A DNA stretch of 64,000 bases from an uncultured bacterium (GTDB lineage Bacteria; Cyanobacteriota; Vampirovibrionia; Gastranaerophilales; Gastranaerophilaceae): contig CASDVM010000006.1 in assembly GCA_949284415.1 (NCBI GenBank), forward strand, positions 62,001 through 126,000. The letters are read 5' to 3'. A program made the position numbers and the translations under genes. Within the stretch, counting starts at the first letter, position 1. The number at the start of each line of letters is the position of its first letter. Below are positions 8,375 through 16,765 of the stretch, piece after piece. Under the pieces are notes generated by a model, which was given only the letters and a program-made list of their open reading frames with translations, ran no database searches and was not told the DNA's origin.

Positions 8375-9193
8375 ATGGCATACAAAAATGACAGTTACTT
8401 GGTAATAGCAAATAAATTCAGTTCCGCAAGTTCTGATGCGAAAGCACAGCTCTGGGAAACTTACGACCAGCTGCGGGATTTAACGGTATCCGGTAACGGT
8501 CTGGGGTCAGGTTTTGGAGCAACAGGCGGTTTTTTATATAATATTGCAAGTTTGCTTGCCCCATCATCTTTTGCTACAGTATTCGGGGCATCTCAGACAA
8601 TGGATGTTCCAGGGACTTCTTATTCATCATCATTTAACGGAGGTTCATCTTACGGCATAGATTCTTTATATAATTATTCAGGTTTCCCGTCAGGAGCGGC
8701 ACCGATATCATGGGGGCTTGACGGCTACGCAACAGGCGGTGCATCTTCAATTGTGAGCGGATGGGGAACTGATACGGGAGTAGCAACAGGTTATGCATCA
8801 GGTGTAGGCGGTATCGCAGATGTTGCAAGTGCTGCCGCATACGGACTGGGTGCAGCCAACGGTTACGGCTTTTCTATGAAAAATCTGGTACTTCCTGTTG
8901 CAGGAGTAATTTCAGGATGGGGCGGTATAATGCAGGCTGCAGCACCATATTTGGGAGAATACGGTTTACCTGCAATTGTTATGGGCAATTTGATGCAGGG
9001 CACGTCTTCTGCAGCTCTTGCAGCTTATCAAAATGTTTCGGGAAATATTACTGCAAACGCTGATACTATTCTTTCAAATAAAGTCAGAAATATTGAAACT
9101 GTTTGCAAAATGCTTGATACACAGGGTGATGTCGTTAAAAAGATGCTTAAAGAATCTATCGAAAGCGACAGCAAATCTATTCAAAACTTGTAA
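8375..9193 (+). CDS. Gly/Ser/Ala-rich protein of unknown function
   Basis: The ATG at 8375 follows AGAGG. The 272-residue product starts with a charged helical segment (1-40). A long low-complexity region rich in Gly, Ser, Ala and Tyr follows (about 45-215), with moderately hydrophobic stretches such as PVAGVISGWGGIMQAA. A helical tail with Lys and Glu closes the protein. It has no cleavable signal peptide at the N-terminus. It probably shares a transcript with the gene at 7105. I do not recognise it. Its composition suggests an extracellular or surface structural protein, or a secreted substrate. Confidence 0.75.
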   Translation: MAYKNDSYLVIANKFSSASSDAKAQLWETYDQLRDLTVSGNGLGSGFGATGGFLYNIASLLAPSSFATVFGASQTMDVPGTSYSSSFNGGSSYGIDSLYNYSGFPSGAAPISWGLDGYATGGASSIVSGWGTDTGVATGYASGVGGIADVASAAAYGLGAANGYGFSMKNLVLPVAGVISGWGGIMQAAAPYLGEYGLPAIVMGNLMQGTSSAALAAYQNVSGNITANADTILSNKVRNIETVCKMLDTQGDVVKKMLKESIESDSKSIQNL

Positions 9194-9375
9194 ATTTTCA
9201 TTACAGTTTTTTTATTTTTTATTAAAGTTTGGTTTAAATTTTTCCGTTATAAATAGTGTGAATAAATTACTTGGACTGAAAGATTAAGACATGTTAAGCA
9301 AATGTTTCCAAACATGGCAATATTTGCTCGCAAATTGTTTTAATATACATGTAGGTCTAAAGTGTAAGGAGAAAA

Positions 9376-9648
9376 ATGCTTCGTGATACTTTAGAAATGA
9401 ATATAAAAAGACTCATAGATTTCTTGATATATTCAAAAAACTTTCTGATAAGGAAGAATCCTATAAAAGCAATGTCGAACTCGTTTGTTGAAGGAATAAA
9501 AGAGTTTTTGACAATAAACAAAAAACGAAAGATGGCACAATACAGATTAAATTATCACCGTCATCAGTTTCAAAAAATGGAACAGCTGATTGCAGAAAAT
9601 AATCAGCATACGTTTTTGAGAGGCAGTCACCTCAACGAAACAAGATAA
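9376..9648 (+). CDS. Small basic helical protein of unknown function
   Basis: The 90-residue product of a frame starting MLRDTLEMNIKRLIDFL has a good ribosome binding site (AAGGAG, six bases before the ATG). It is rich in Lys, Arg, Asn and Gln and predicted all-helical. It lies 12 bases before the next gene (9661), so the two are probably one transcript. No homologous family is recognised. The spacing and ribosome binding site support a real gene. Confidence 0.6.
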   Translation: MLRDTLEMNIKRLIDFLIYSKNFLIRKNPIKAMSNSFVEGIKEFLTINKKRKMAQYRLNYHRHQFQKMEQLIAENNQHTFLRGSHLNETR

Positions 9649-9660
9649 AGGAAGTTAAAA

Positions 9661-9987
9661 ATGGGATTAGTTACCTCACAAATCAGACTATTGTATCTTC
9701 AACAGCAAAGGCTGGATTTAGAATATAAAATTCAGCTCATTACCCAGAGTAAGATGACTCTGTCCCAATCGGTAAGTGATTTGACGCAGGTCGGGAATGA
9801 TTATGATCCTGAATCTCCTACTACTAAATTACTTCAGCAAAGACAGGCAAAATTAAAGGTATTGGAACAAAAACTTGATATGCAGATGCTGCAATACCAG
9901 TCCAGATTAAAAATGATTGACGCAGAATATCAGTCTTGTCTCGGTATGATAGATAAAAATATTCAAAGTTCATTTACGTATAGATAA
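9661..9987 (+). CDS. Short helical paralogue of the 7105 protein
   Basis: The 108-residue protein begins MGLVTSQIRLLYLQQQRLD and ends MIDKNIQSSFTYR. These match the beginning (MG..SQ.R.L.L) and end (I.KNI.S.F) of the 416-residue protein at 7105, while the large middle domain is missing. It is nearly all Gln/Leu/Lys-rich helix. The ATG is preceded by AAAGGAAG. A bidirectional terminator separates it from the convergent gene at 10021. The function is unknown, possibly a partner or chaperone-like short form of the longer paralogue. Confidence 0.75.
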   Translation: MGLVTSQIRLLYLQQQRLDLEYKIQLITQSKMTLSQSVSDLTQVGNDYDPESPTTKLLQQRQAKLKVLEQKLDMQMLQYQSRLKMIDAEYQSCLGMIDKNIQSSFTYR

Positions 9988-9988
9988 A

Positions 9989-10019
9989 AAAAATCGGTTA
10001 TTTAAACCGATTTTTTTTA
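9989..10019. terminator. Bidirectional terminator
   Basis: AAATCGGTTA, a short loop and AAACCGATTT are flanked by A and T runs, between the convergent genes ending at 9987 (+) and 10021 (-). Confidence 0.75.
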
Positions 10020-10020
10020 G

Positions 10021-10662
10021 TTAAATACTTGTTTGTATGAATAAACTTATAATATCATTTAAAGCAGAATATTGTCTCTGGTATTTTTGAGCCTGTTTCT
10101 CCAAAACATTAATTTGTTTTTTGTATTCCATAATAGATGCCTGGCATTCTCTTGCAGAATTATTTAAAGATTCCTGAACCTGTTGAGCTTCCTGCAAAAC
10201 ACTTTTCATAGAAATCCCGAGAGCCTCCATTGTCTGTTTGATAATCAATGCGCCGGTCTGCTTTGAAACACCTGCAGGCAGCTGATTTATAAGTTGTTTT
10301 AAAACGGCAATATTTGTAGGAATTTCAAAACCTTCAAGATCATTTGCAAAACTTTCTTTTTCAATAAAAGACGGGGATTGTGAAGGCTGATTAAAAGACA
10401 TCATATTTGGCATGCTGAAATTCCCTGTATTTATTGTATCAATATCTTGAATTTCTTCATGAACATCAAAATCATCATTTGTCAACGAAGTTCCATTTTC
10501 CGGATTATTTGTAAATTCAATTTCATTATTGCTGTCAACAATAGACTCTTCAACAGCCGGAGCCGGATTATCCACTACATTCTGAATTTCAATCTCGGAT
10601 TGCTGTTTTAAAGCTTCTACAATCTTTTTCCCGACACCTTCAGTTATTTTGTTACTTACCAT
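10021..10662 (-). CDS. Unknown acidic, coiled-coil protein
   Basis: The 213-residue protein has a short helical start (MVSNKITEGVGKKIVEALKQ), an acidic Asn/Glu/Asp/Pro-rich disordered stretch (about 25-110) and a helical C-terminal half (about 115-213). The C-terminal half contains LKQLINQLPAGVSKQTGALI and a coiled coil near 155-200. It has no signal peptide. The ATG at 10662 is preceded on the minus strand by AAAGAGGA. It is convergent with the helical cluster and divergent from the purH repeat region. The segment with LPAGV and QTMEALGIS looks like a conserved domain, but I do not recognise it. Confidence 0.75.
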   Translation of the reverse strand: MVSNKITEGVGKKIVEALKQQSEIEIQNVVDNPAPAVEESIVDSNNEIEFTNNPENGTSLTNDDFDVHEEIQDIDTINTGNFSMPNMMSFNQPSQSPSFIEKESFANDLEGFEIPTNIAVLKQLINQLPAGVSKQTGALIIKQTMEALGISMKSVLQEAQQVQESLNNSARECQASIMEYKKQINVLEKQAQKYQRQYSALNDIISLFIQTSI

Positions 10663-10800
10663 CTTTATCCTCTTTCATTGATTAATTATAATATATGAAA
10701 GAAATTATTTCAAGAATATCAACAAATAGTTACGAAATGCTAAGAAGATATGAAAATTTTATAATAGATGTTATAATAATAAAGTTATTATTAAGATAAA

Positions 10801-10974
10801 AAAGAAGGGAAGTTTACAGGTGCCGGGGACAAGCCAAAGATTTTGAAACGAGTTAGGAATGACGAAACTACCCGAGTGCATTGACTGAATAAAGCAATAA
10901 TACCAATACAGAAAAAGTTAATGCTGAATAAATAAAAAGCGCCTTAAAAGCAGTTGTAAGCTATGGTATAAAAT
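10801..10974 (+). repeat. Single diverged copy of the 175-bp repeat, in front of purH
   Basis: This copy matches the tandem units at 16249-16765 along its length. Shared parts include CAGGTGC, GAGT..GGAATGACGAA, CCCGAGTGCATTGACTGAA, AAAAAGTTAATGCT and AAATAAATAAAAAGCGCC. It lacks about ten bases after the first AGTTTA. Its last 35 bases are nearly identical to the last unit of the tandem array and end in TATAAA directly before the purH ATG. The rest of the 312-bp spacer (10663-10800) is A/T-rich with no clear gene. Confidence 0.8.
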
Positions 10975-12480
10975 ATGAAAAGACGAGCATTTATAAGTGT
11001 ATATGATAAAGTCGGATTGATAGATTTTGCAAAAAATCTTGTAGAAAAATTTGATTATGAAATTGTTGCCGGCGGGGATACCTATGATTTGTTGAAAAGC
11101 GCAGAAATTGAAGCTATTAATCTTGCAGACTTTTCGAACACTTCAGGCATTCTTTCAAAAGATTTTGAAGCTTTGAACGAAACTGTTTTGGCAGGTATTT
11201 TGTCAAACAGCTCTGATGTCAGAGAACTAAATGAACTTGAACGTATTGCGATTAAATCTTTTGATATGGTAGTAGTAAATGTTTGCCCTTATGAGAGAAT
11301 AATTTTGGAATCATCAGACATGGATGAGATGATAAGAAAAATTGATCTTGTCGGTATTACACTGCTTCGTGCAGGTGCAAAAAATTACAAGAATGTAACC
11401 GTGATTACAGATAAGGTTGACTATTATGTTGCGCTGAATGCTAATGAATTCGGACGTTTAAAACTTGCGGCAAAAGCATTTAATCTGACATCCAATTATG
11501 ACAGACTTATTTCTTCTAAACTTGCTGAACAGACAGGCGAAAAACCGTTTAAGACTTTTAATTTTGAAAAAGTCAGAGATTTACAATACGGTGAAAATCC
11601 TCATCAAAAAGGTGCAATTTACAAAACAGACAGAATGGTTGATTATGAAGTAATTAACGGCAGAGAACTTTCTTATAACGATATTTTGAATGTAACTGAA
11701 GCTGCAAATATTGTAAGCGAATTTTATGATGTTAACGCAGTAGCCATAATCAGACATACCAAGCCATGCGGGGTTGCACTCGGACGCTCTATTTATGATG
11801 CTTATACCAAAGCTTTTGACTGTGATCCTGTCAGTTCATTTTACGGTACTGTAGGTTTTTCAAAACCAGTTGATTCGGAAGTAGCAAAACATCTGAATTC
11901 AATGTCTGTAGAAGTTATTATAGCACCTGATTTTATGCCTGATGCTGTTGAATTATTTGAAGATAATTCCGACATTAAACTTGTCAAGCTAAATACATCA
12001 TTAAAAGACTACAGAAAATTAACGAGAGAAGAAGTTATCATGTCTCCTTTCGGGGCTCTTGTTCAGGACAGCAATTCAAGTGAACTGGACAAAGATATGT
12101 TTAAAGTCGTAACAAGAGAAAAACCGACAGCAGAACAGATTGAAGATGCTGTTTTTGCTTGGAAGGTAGTAAAATATGCAAAAACAAATTCCGCGGTTAT
12201 TGCCCGTGATTTCAAAACAGCAGCAATTGCTCAAGGCCAGACAAATGCTATCGTAGCTGTTGAACAGGCATTAAATTATGCTTGTGATAACTCTAAAGAA
12301 GCAGTACTTGCATCAGATGCTACAATTCATGCAGAAGACTGCATATATTCGGCGGTTCAGGGGCGAATAAGCCTTATAATCCAGCCCGGCGGCTCTGTTA
12401 AAGACCAAAAAATTATCGATGTTTGCGATAAATACGGAATTTCAATGATTACAACAGGCATAAGGAATTACAAACAGTAG
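10975..12480 (+). CDS. purH: Divergent PurH-type AICAR transformylase / IMP cyclohydrolase
   Basis: PurH performs the last two steps of IMP synthesis: formylation of AICAR and ring closure. The 501-residue protein aligns over the whole family: RAFISVYDKVGLIDFAK at the start, LQYGENPHQ near residue 202, DPVSSFYG, and IIQPGGSVKD near the end. Several hallmarks differ. The KTLHPK segment of the cyclohydrolase domain reads EALNET. The transformylase KHxNPCG reads RHTKPCG. DAFFPF reads DATIHA. The C-terminus is TGIRNYKQ instead of a form ending in RHFRH. Either activity could be altered. There is no ribosome binding site; the ATG abuts TATAAA supplied by the upstream repeat. Confidence 0.8.
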   Translation: MKRRAFISVYDKVGLIDFAKNLVEKFDYEIVAGGDTYDLLKSAEIEAINLADFSNTSGILSKDFEALNETVLAGILSNSSDVRELNELERIAIKSFDMVVVNVCPYERIILESSDMDEMIRKIDLVGITLLRAGAKNYKNVTVITDKVDYYVALNANEFGRLKLAAKAFNLTSNYDRLISSKLAEQTGEKPFKTFNFEKVRDLQYGENPHQKGAIYKTDRMVDYEVINGRELSYNDILNVTEAANIVSEFYDVNAVAIIRHTKPCGVALGRSIYDAYTKAFDCDPVSSFYGTVGFSKPVDSEVAKHLNSMSVEVIIAPDFMPDAVELFEDNSDIKLVKLNTSLKDYRKLTREEVIMSPFGALVQDSNSSELDKDMFKVVTREKPTAEQIEDAVFAWKVVKYAKTNSAVIARDFKTAAIAQGQTNAIVAVEQALNYACDNSKEAVLASDATIHAEDCIYSAVQGRISLIIQPGGSVKDQKIIDVCDKYGISMITTGIRNYKQ

Positions 12481-12508
12481 TTTATCTGTATTTTGTACTG
12501 TAAAAAGG

Positions 12509-13387
12509 CTATTCCGCTTCTTTTAATATATCAAGAATTTGCGGATAATGTTTTATGACTTTTTGAAGCTGTAAATCATTACCGCCTTTTTTGTTTGTTT
12601 GGAAAAGAGTTAATTCATTAGTCAGCCCGCGTTCTCTTTCAGGATTTATGTATGTAAGCTGTTTTGTACAATTTTGAGCGACACTTGTTTTTGTTCCGTT
12701 TAATAATGCCATAGCCCAGAACCAGACATCATCAGCTTTTGGAGCAAATTCCATAAACAATTTTTCGTTTAAAATATCTTTGTATAGACAATGCGGGGGA
12801 TATAATACACCGCCAGCACCTGTCGAAAAATTGAAGTAAGACGGGGCGGATGTCCTGATCTTTTTAGCCCAATTTTTATAAGATGCAATAATGCCTTCTT
12901 TTGTAAGTTTTATTTTATGTGCTCTATGACAGATAATAGATTTTTTATCTTCTTTTTCATGGCTCAGAACAAGCTTTTCCAGCCAGTCATTTTCATAAAA
13001 TATATCGTCATCAGCTGTTACAATAATATTATCCTGATAATTCTTAAGTGTGGGGATAAGCTTTTTATAAGAATAAATATTATTGCACCATTTAATTTCA
13101 AGACCGTTATTCCTGAGATTTAAAACCTTTTCCGGAATATCTTTATCAAGATGCGGAAATTCTTCTTCTGCAAGCCAAAGTATAATCTTCCCCGGCTTTA
13201 TATTCTGAGTTAATAAAGAATACAACGTATAATGAAGTTCATACATCCTTTGAGGGAAAGAAGTAAGTGAAACTATCAAATCCTTATCATCACCCGTTAT
13301 GCCGCAAGATTTGAATGTTTCAATTTCATTATCCATAGCCGCTTTATTAATTGTTTTAAGCGAAGATTTCTTAAACAATTTCAGCAT
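12509..13387 (-). CDS. Glycosyltransferase-like protein with DDD motif
   Basis: The 292-residue soluble protein has the beginning of a GT-A fold: DLIVSLTSFPQRM near residue 37, then a nucleotide-sugar region and TADDDIFYENDWL near residue 125, whose DDD would bind the divalent metal. FNFSTGAGGVLYPPHCL and PKADDVWFWAMAL are the acceptor-side motifs typical of the GT2-like and related capsule or polysaccharide enzymes. It probably adds a sugar to a surface glycan. There are no membrane segments. It is convergent with purH and divergent from the dCMP deaminase gene. The exact donor and acceptor cannot be told. Confidence 0.75.
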   Translation of the reverse strand: MLKLFKKSSLKTINKAAMDNEIETFKSCGITGDDKDLIVSLTSFPQRMYELHYTLYSLLTQNIKPGKIILWLAEEEFPHLDKDIPEKVLNLRNNGLEIKWCNNIYSYKKLIPTLKNYQDNIIVTADDDIFYENDWLEKLVLSHEKEDKKSIICHRAHKIKLTKEGIIASYKNWAKKIRTSAPSYFNFSTGAGGVLYPPHCLYKDILNEKLFMEFAPKADDVWFWAMALLNGTKTSVAQNCTKQLTYINPERERGLTNELTLFQTNKKGGNDLQLQKVIKHYPQILDILKEAE

Positions 13388-13462
13388 AAGTAAATGGTAT
13401 AATATAAATAATTATTTGCAAGAGGGGTTATTTTATAATAAAATTTCTATGGAGGAAAGAAT

Positions 13463-13909
13463 ATGGAAATTAAATCATGGGAAGATTATTTTTTAGACTT
13501 GGCTAAGACATGCGCAAGCAGATCTAATTGTATAAGAGCACAAGTTGGTGCAGTAATTGTAGGTGATGATAAAAAAATTAAGGCAACAGGTTATAACGGA
13601 ACACCATCTAAAGTGGAATCGTGTTACGAGCGCGGAGAATGCTACAGAATTAAGCATAATATCCAATCAGGCACGAAATATGAGACCTGCAGATCAATTC
13701 ATGCCGAGCAAAACGCTATTATACAGGCAGGACAGGACAGATGTAAGGGTTCTACAATGTATATCTGGGGACATAACTTTATCTGCATTTTGTGCAAAAG
13801 GTTTATTGTTCAATCAGGTATAACAAATGTTGTTTTGAGAAAAGATGAAAATTCTCCCGTAGTGCATGTAACAGTTGAAGATATAAGACGCGAACTTGAT
13901 GCGGAATAG
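13463..13909 (+). CDS. Deoxycytidylate (dCMP) deaminase family protein
   Basis: This enzyme converts dCMP to dUMP, feeding dTMP synthesis. The 148-residue protein has the zinc site of the cytidine deaminase fold: His-Ala-Glu in SIHAEQNAI (about residues 80-88) with two Cys in ICILCK (about 110-113). It also has the ComEB/dCMP deaminase start RSNCIRAQVGAVIV and the ATGYNGTP loop. The usual PCxxC is changed to ICILC, keeping both zinc Cys. The ATG follows GGAGGAAAGA. It is probably monocistronic; the next gene (fliE) is 177 bases away and has its own A/T-rich promoter region. Confidence 0.88.
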   Translation: MEIKSWEDYFLDLAKTCASRSNCIRAQVGAVIVGDDKKIKATGYNGTPSKVESCYERGECYRIKHNIQSGTKYETCRSIHAEQNAIIQAGQDRCKGSTMYIWGHNFICILCKRFIVQSGITNVVLRKDENSPVVHVTVEDIRRELDAE

Positions 13910-14086
13910 ATGAGCTTCAGTGAAACTTGCTTTTTCTTAAAAAATCATTAAAGTCAGTAATGACAGGTAGTAAGTTTGGCTTAAATTCTGTTATTTTTCT
14001 ACTGAATTTAGATGATTTTTGCCTGTCAGGTATATTAATTTAAAGATATATACGCTATTATAATTATAGAAAGGCAGGTAAGTTAA

Positions 14087-14425
14087 ATGGACAGCTTTTA
14101 TCCGCAATATGATCTTGCAGGGAGAATTCAGCATACTAAGCTTGATACGGGAATTGGCAATATGCCTTCAGCAAGAATGAAAAGGGTTGAAGATACGGCA
14201 TCTCCTGATTTTAAACAAGTCATGTCAGGGTTAGTGGAAAATCTTAACACAGAGCTTAATGCACCTGACAATCTGCTCAAAGATGTTATGTCAGGGAACG
14301 GAAATGTTGATATCCATGACGTTATGACTGCTATGGCAAAATCAGAAATAAGCATTAACGTTGCAACCCAGCTTACCGGAAAAGTCATACAGGCGTATGA
14401 CAAAGTTATGCAGATTCAGGTGTAA
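14087..14425 (+). CDS. fliE: Flagellar hook-basal body protein FliE
   Basis: FliE is the small adaptor between the MS ring and the proximal rod and is exported by the flagellar type III system. The 112-residue product has the family length and C-terminal signature: NVDIHDVMTAMAKSEISINV (near residue 65) followed by QLTGKVIQAYDKVMQIQV, where FliE proteins end in a conserved I/V-x-A-Y-x-E/K-I-x-x-M-x-V. It is the first gene of a flagellar block (fliE, fliF, unknown/fliG, fliH, flhA). Its ribosome binding site is AAGGCAGG. The upstream A/T-rich region contains TATTATAAT-type boxes. Confidence 0.88.
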   Translation: MDSFYPQYDLAGRIQHTKLDTGIGNMPSARMKRVEDTASPDFKQVMSGLVENLNTELNAPDNLLKDVMSGNGNVDIHDVMTAMAKSEISINVATQLTGKVIQAYDKVMQIQV

Positions 14426-14521
14426 AATAAATATAAGATTAGGAAATTTTACAAAAAGACTTGGGATTAAACATTATGTTAAAATAAAAAAAAATTTAAC
14501 AAATGCTAAAGAGGATAACAA

Positions 14522-16192
14522 ATGGACTTTTCAAAAATACTGGAAAATAAACCTTTATTATATGGTATAATCGGCGGGGTTGTACTCTTTTTGGCACTTG
14601 TTGTAACAATAAGCATTGTAGGTGCATCCAACAAACAATCTAACGGGACTGAAATTACGGGCGAGCCTCTGAAAGAAAATGTTGACCTTCTAACAACCGA
14701 TAATGCAGGCAAAGCTATTGAAATTCAGGCGTTGCTTGCAAAATATGATATCGCGGTAAGCAGAAGATTAGACGGTACAAAGTCAATTCTTTATTTGAAA
14801 AAAGGCGATTGCAAAACAGGAAGAAAAGCATGCTATACAACCGATAGAGATTTAGCACTTATACAAATAGTCCAGAGCGGTCTTATGGATCAAAATGTAG
14901 GTCTTGAAATTTTTGATAAAGGCGACTTTACTTCCACAAAAGAAGATAAGAAAATCAGATTATCAAGAGCAATTAACGGCGAATTATCAAGGCTTATAAG
15001 AAGAATTGACGGAGTTGACAATGCATCAGTATTTATTTCAATTCCCGAACAGACAATGTTTACATCTATGCAAAAACCGGTAACCGCAACAGTGCAGATT
15101 ACCCTTGCAAAAGATGCAACAAAACTGGATCAGCTAAAAGTCAAGGCAATAACAAACCTTTTACTTGGAAGCGTAACCGGTTTGACTGCTGAAAATATTG
15201 CAATAACAGACACTAACGGAAATACTTATCACAGTATTATGAATGCTGAAGATGAAATGCTCAGACGTTTGGAAGAAAACGATAAGTATATGACAACTAA
15301 AGTTAATCAACAGTTAGACAGACTTATTGGACAGGGGAATTACGTTGCGACAGTAAGTACATTTTTGCGTCAGGCTCCTGTTGAAAAATTTACGATTGAT
15401 TATGATCCGGACAGAAAAGCTTCCGTTACAGAACAAACATTCTCAGAAGGTCTGGGGGATCAAACAAACGATACAAACAGAAATGTAAATGCCGTGAGCG
15501 TATACCTGCCAAACGGCTTGCCCAACGGTTCATCTGACTCAAGCCAGAACAGAAATTATTCGCGTACAGCTCGAGAAACACAGTACGGTGTTACAAAAAC
15601 TCAAACTAATGAATATATAAAACCCGGAGTTGTTGAAGATATTTCAATCGCCGTAACTCTTGACAAAAATGCGCTCCCTGCAAACACAACGCTTGAAGAA
15701 TTGAAAGAACTTATTGCAAAAGCTGCAAGTCCGAAAGTTAATCCCGATAATGTTTCAATAGCATTCTCGGATTCAACTGATCCTTACCTTGCATCAGACA
15801 GACCTGCAAACCTTCCGAAACCTGATGAAACAGGAAATCCGTGGTGGCTTGCAATAGCTCTGTGCGGGATAGGTCTTGTAATAGTATTTAAAGCTGTTTC
15901 TAATAAAGTTCAGCAAATTCAGGAAGCAAACAGACGCGAAGTAGAAATGCTGCGTCAGAAAACAGCCCAGCAGGAACAGCAATTATCTGATATTAACCAG
16001 CGTGCTGCACAATTGACCGAACGTCAATCAGAACTTGCACAGGGGCTTGTTGAACAGCAGCAGAGAGGCTATATACAACAACAAAATCCGGCACAACTTG
16101 CAGACACTTTATCAAATCTGTCTGCCGAGCTTTCAGGCGCTGATGATGAAGAAGCAGGAGAAAAGATTAAAAGCTGGATTGAACAAGGGTAA
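14522..16192 (+). CDS. fliF: Flagellar MS-ring protein FliF
   Basis: FliF forms the membrane ring on which the flagellar motor and export gate are built. The protein has 556 residues, the usual length. It has one transmembrane helix near residues 14-36 (LLYGIIGGVVLFLALVVTIS) and a second near 438-458 (PWWLAIALCGIGLVIVFKAV). Between them lie the YscJ/FliF ring-building domains, including the LLAKYDI and RAINGELSRLIRRIDGVDNA segments. The cytoplasmic tail after residue 460 is a Gln-rich coiled coil that should bind FliG. The ribosome binding site is AGAGGA. The following 573 bases are a tandem repeat array. Confidence 0.93.
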   Translation: MDFSKILENKPLLYGIIGGVVLFLALVVTISIVGASNKQSNGTEITGEPLKENVDLLTTDNAGKAIEIQALLAKYDIAVSRRLDGTKSILYLKKGDCKTGRKACYTTDRDLALIQIVQSGLMDQNVGLEIFDKGDFTSTKEDKKIRLSRAINGELSRLIRRIDGVDNASVFISIPEQTMFTSMQKPVTATVQITLAKDATKLDQLKVKAITNLLLGSVTGLTAENIAITDTNGNTYHSIMNAEDEMLRRLEENDKYMTTKVNQQLDRLIGQGNYVATVSTFLRQAPVEKFTIDYDPDRKASVTEQTFSEGLGDQTNDTNRNVNAVSVYLPNGLPNGSSDSSQNRNYSRTARETQYGVTKTQTNEYIKPGVVEDISIAVTLDKNALPANTTLEELKELIAKAASPKVNPDNVSIAFSDSTDPYLASDRPANLPKPDETGNPWWLAIALCGIGLVIVFKAVSNKVQQIQEANRREVEMLRQKTAQQEQQLSDINQRAAQLTERQSELAQGLVEQQQRGYIQQQNPAQLADTLSNLSAELSGADDEEAGEKIKSWIEQG

Positions 16193-16248
16193 TATGGACG
16201 GCAGCAAGTCCGGAGGGCAAGAGGTCAGGCTAAATAAAAGAATAAAGG

Positions 16249-16765
16249 CTTATAAAGCAAACAGGTGCGAGGGACAAGAGATTCCGCAACGAGTTCGGAA
16301 TAACGAAAATGCCCGAGTGCATTGACTGAACAAAGCGGTAACACTAATATAGAAAAAGTTAATGCTAAATAAATAAAAAGCGCCTCATAAGCAGTTGTAA
16401 GCGACAGTAAAAAGAAAGGAAAGTTTATAAAGCAAACAGGTGCGAGGGACAAGAGATTCCGCAACGAGTTCGGAATAACGAAAATGCCCGAGTGCATTGA
16501 CTGAATAAAGCGGTAACACCAATATAGAAAAAGTTAATGCCAAATAAATAAAAAGCGCCTCGTAAGCAGTTGTAAGCGACAGTAAAAAGAAAGGAAAGTT
16601 TATAAAGCAAACAGGTGCGAGGGACAAGAGATTCCGCAACGAGTTCGGAATGACGAAAATGCCCGAGTGCATTGACTGAACAAAGCGGTAACACTAATAT
16701 AGAAAAAGTTAATGCTAAATAAATAAAAAGCGCCTTAAAAGCAGTTGTAAGCTATGGTATAAAAA
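16249..16765 (+). repeat. Three tandem 175-bp repeats between fliF and the FliG-position gene
   Basis: Units start at 16249, 16424 and 16599 with an exact 175-base period and only a few substitutions between units. Each contains ATTCCGCAACGAGTTCGGAA, a hairpin of the REP-like family seen elsewhere in the window. The first two units end GCGACAGTAAAAAGAAAGG. The last ends instead GCTATGGTATAAAAA directly before the ATG at 16766. 175 is not a multiple of three and both strands carry stops, so the array is not coding. A diverged single copy lies at 10801 before purH. The stretch 16193-16248 is a related but unassigned flank. Confidence 0.92.

Noticed and set aside
9018-9287. Plus-strand frame with FLLKFGLNFSVI-type product overlapping the 8375 gene
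   Set aside because: It overlaps a better-supported gene in another frame and runs into an A/T-rich spacer; no ribosome binding site.
16225-16694. Overlapping minus-strand frames with near-identical products (MHSGIFVIPNSLRNLL type)
   Set aside because: They run through the 175-bp tandem repeat. The period is not a multiple of three and the frames appear in different phases without ribosome binding sites, so they are repeat shadows.
16249-16765. CRISPR array
   Set aside because: The units are 175 bp, contiguous, and have no unique spacers; no cas genes are nearby.
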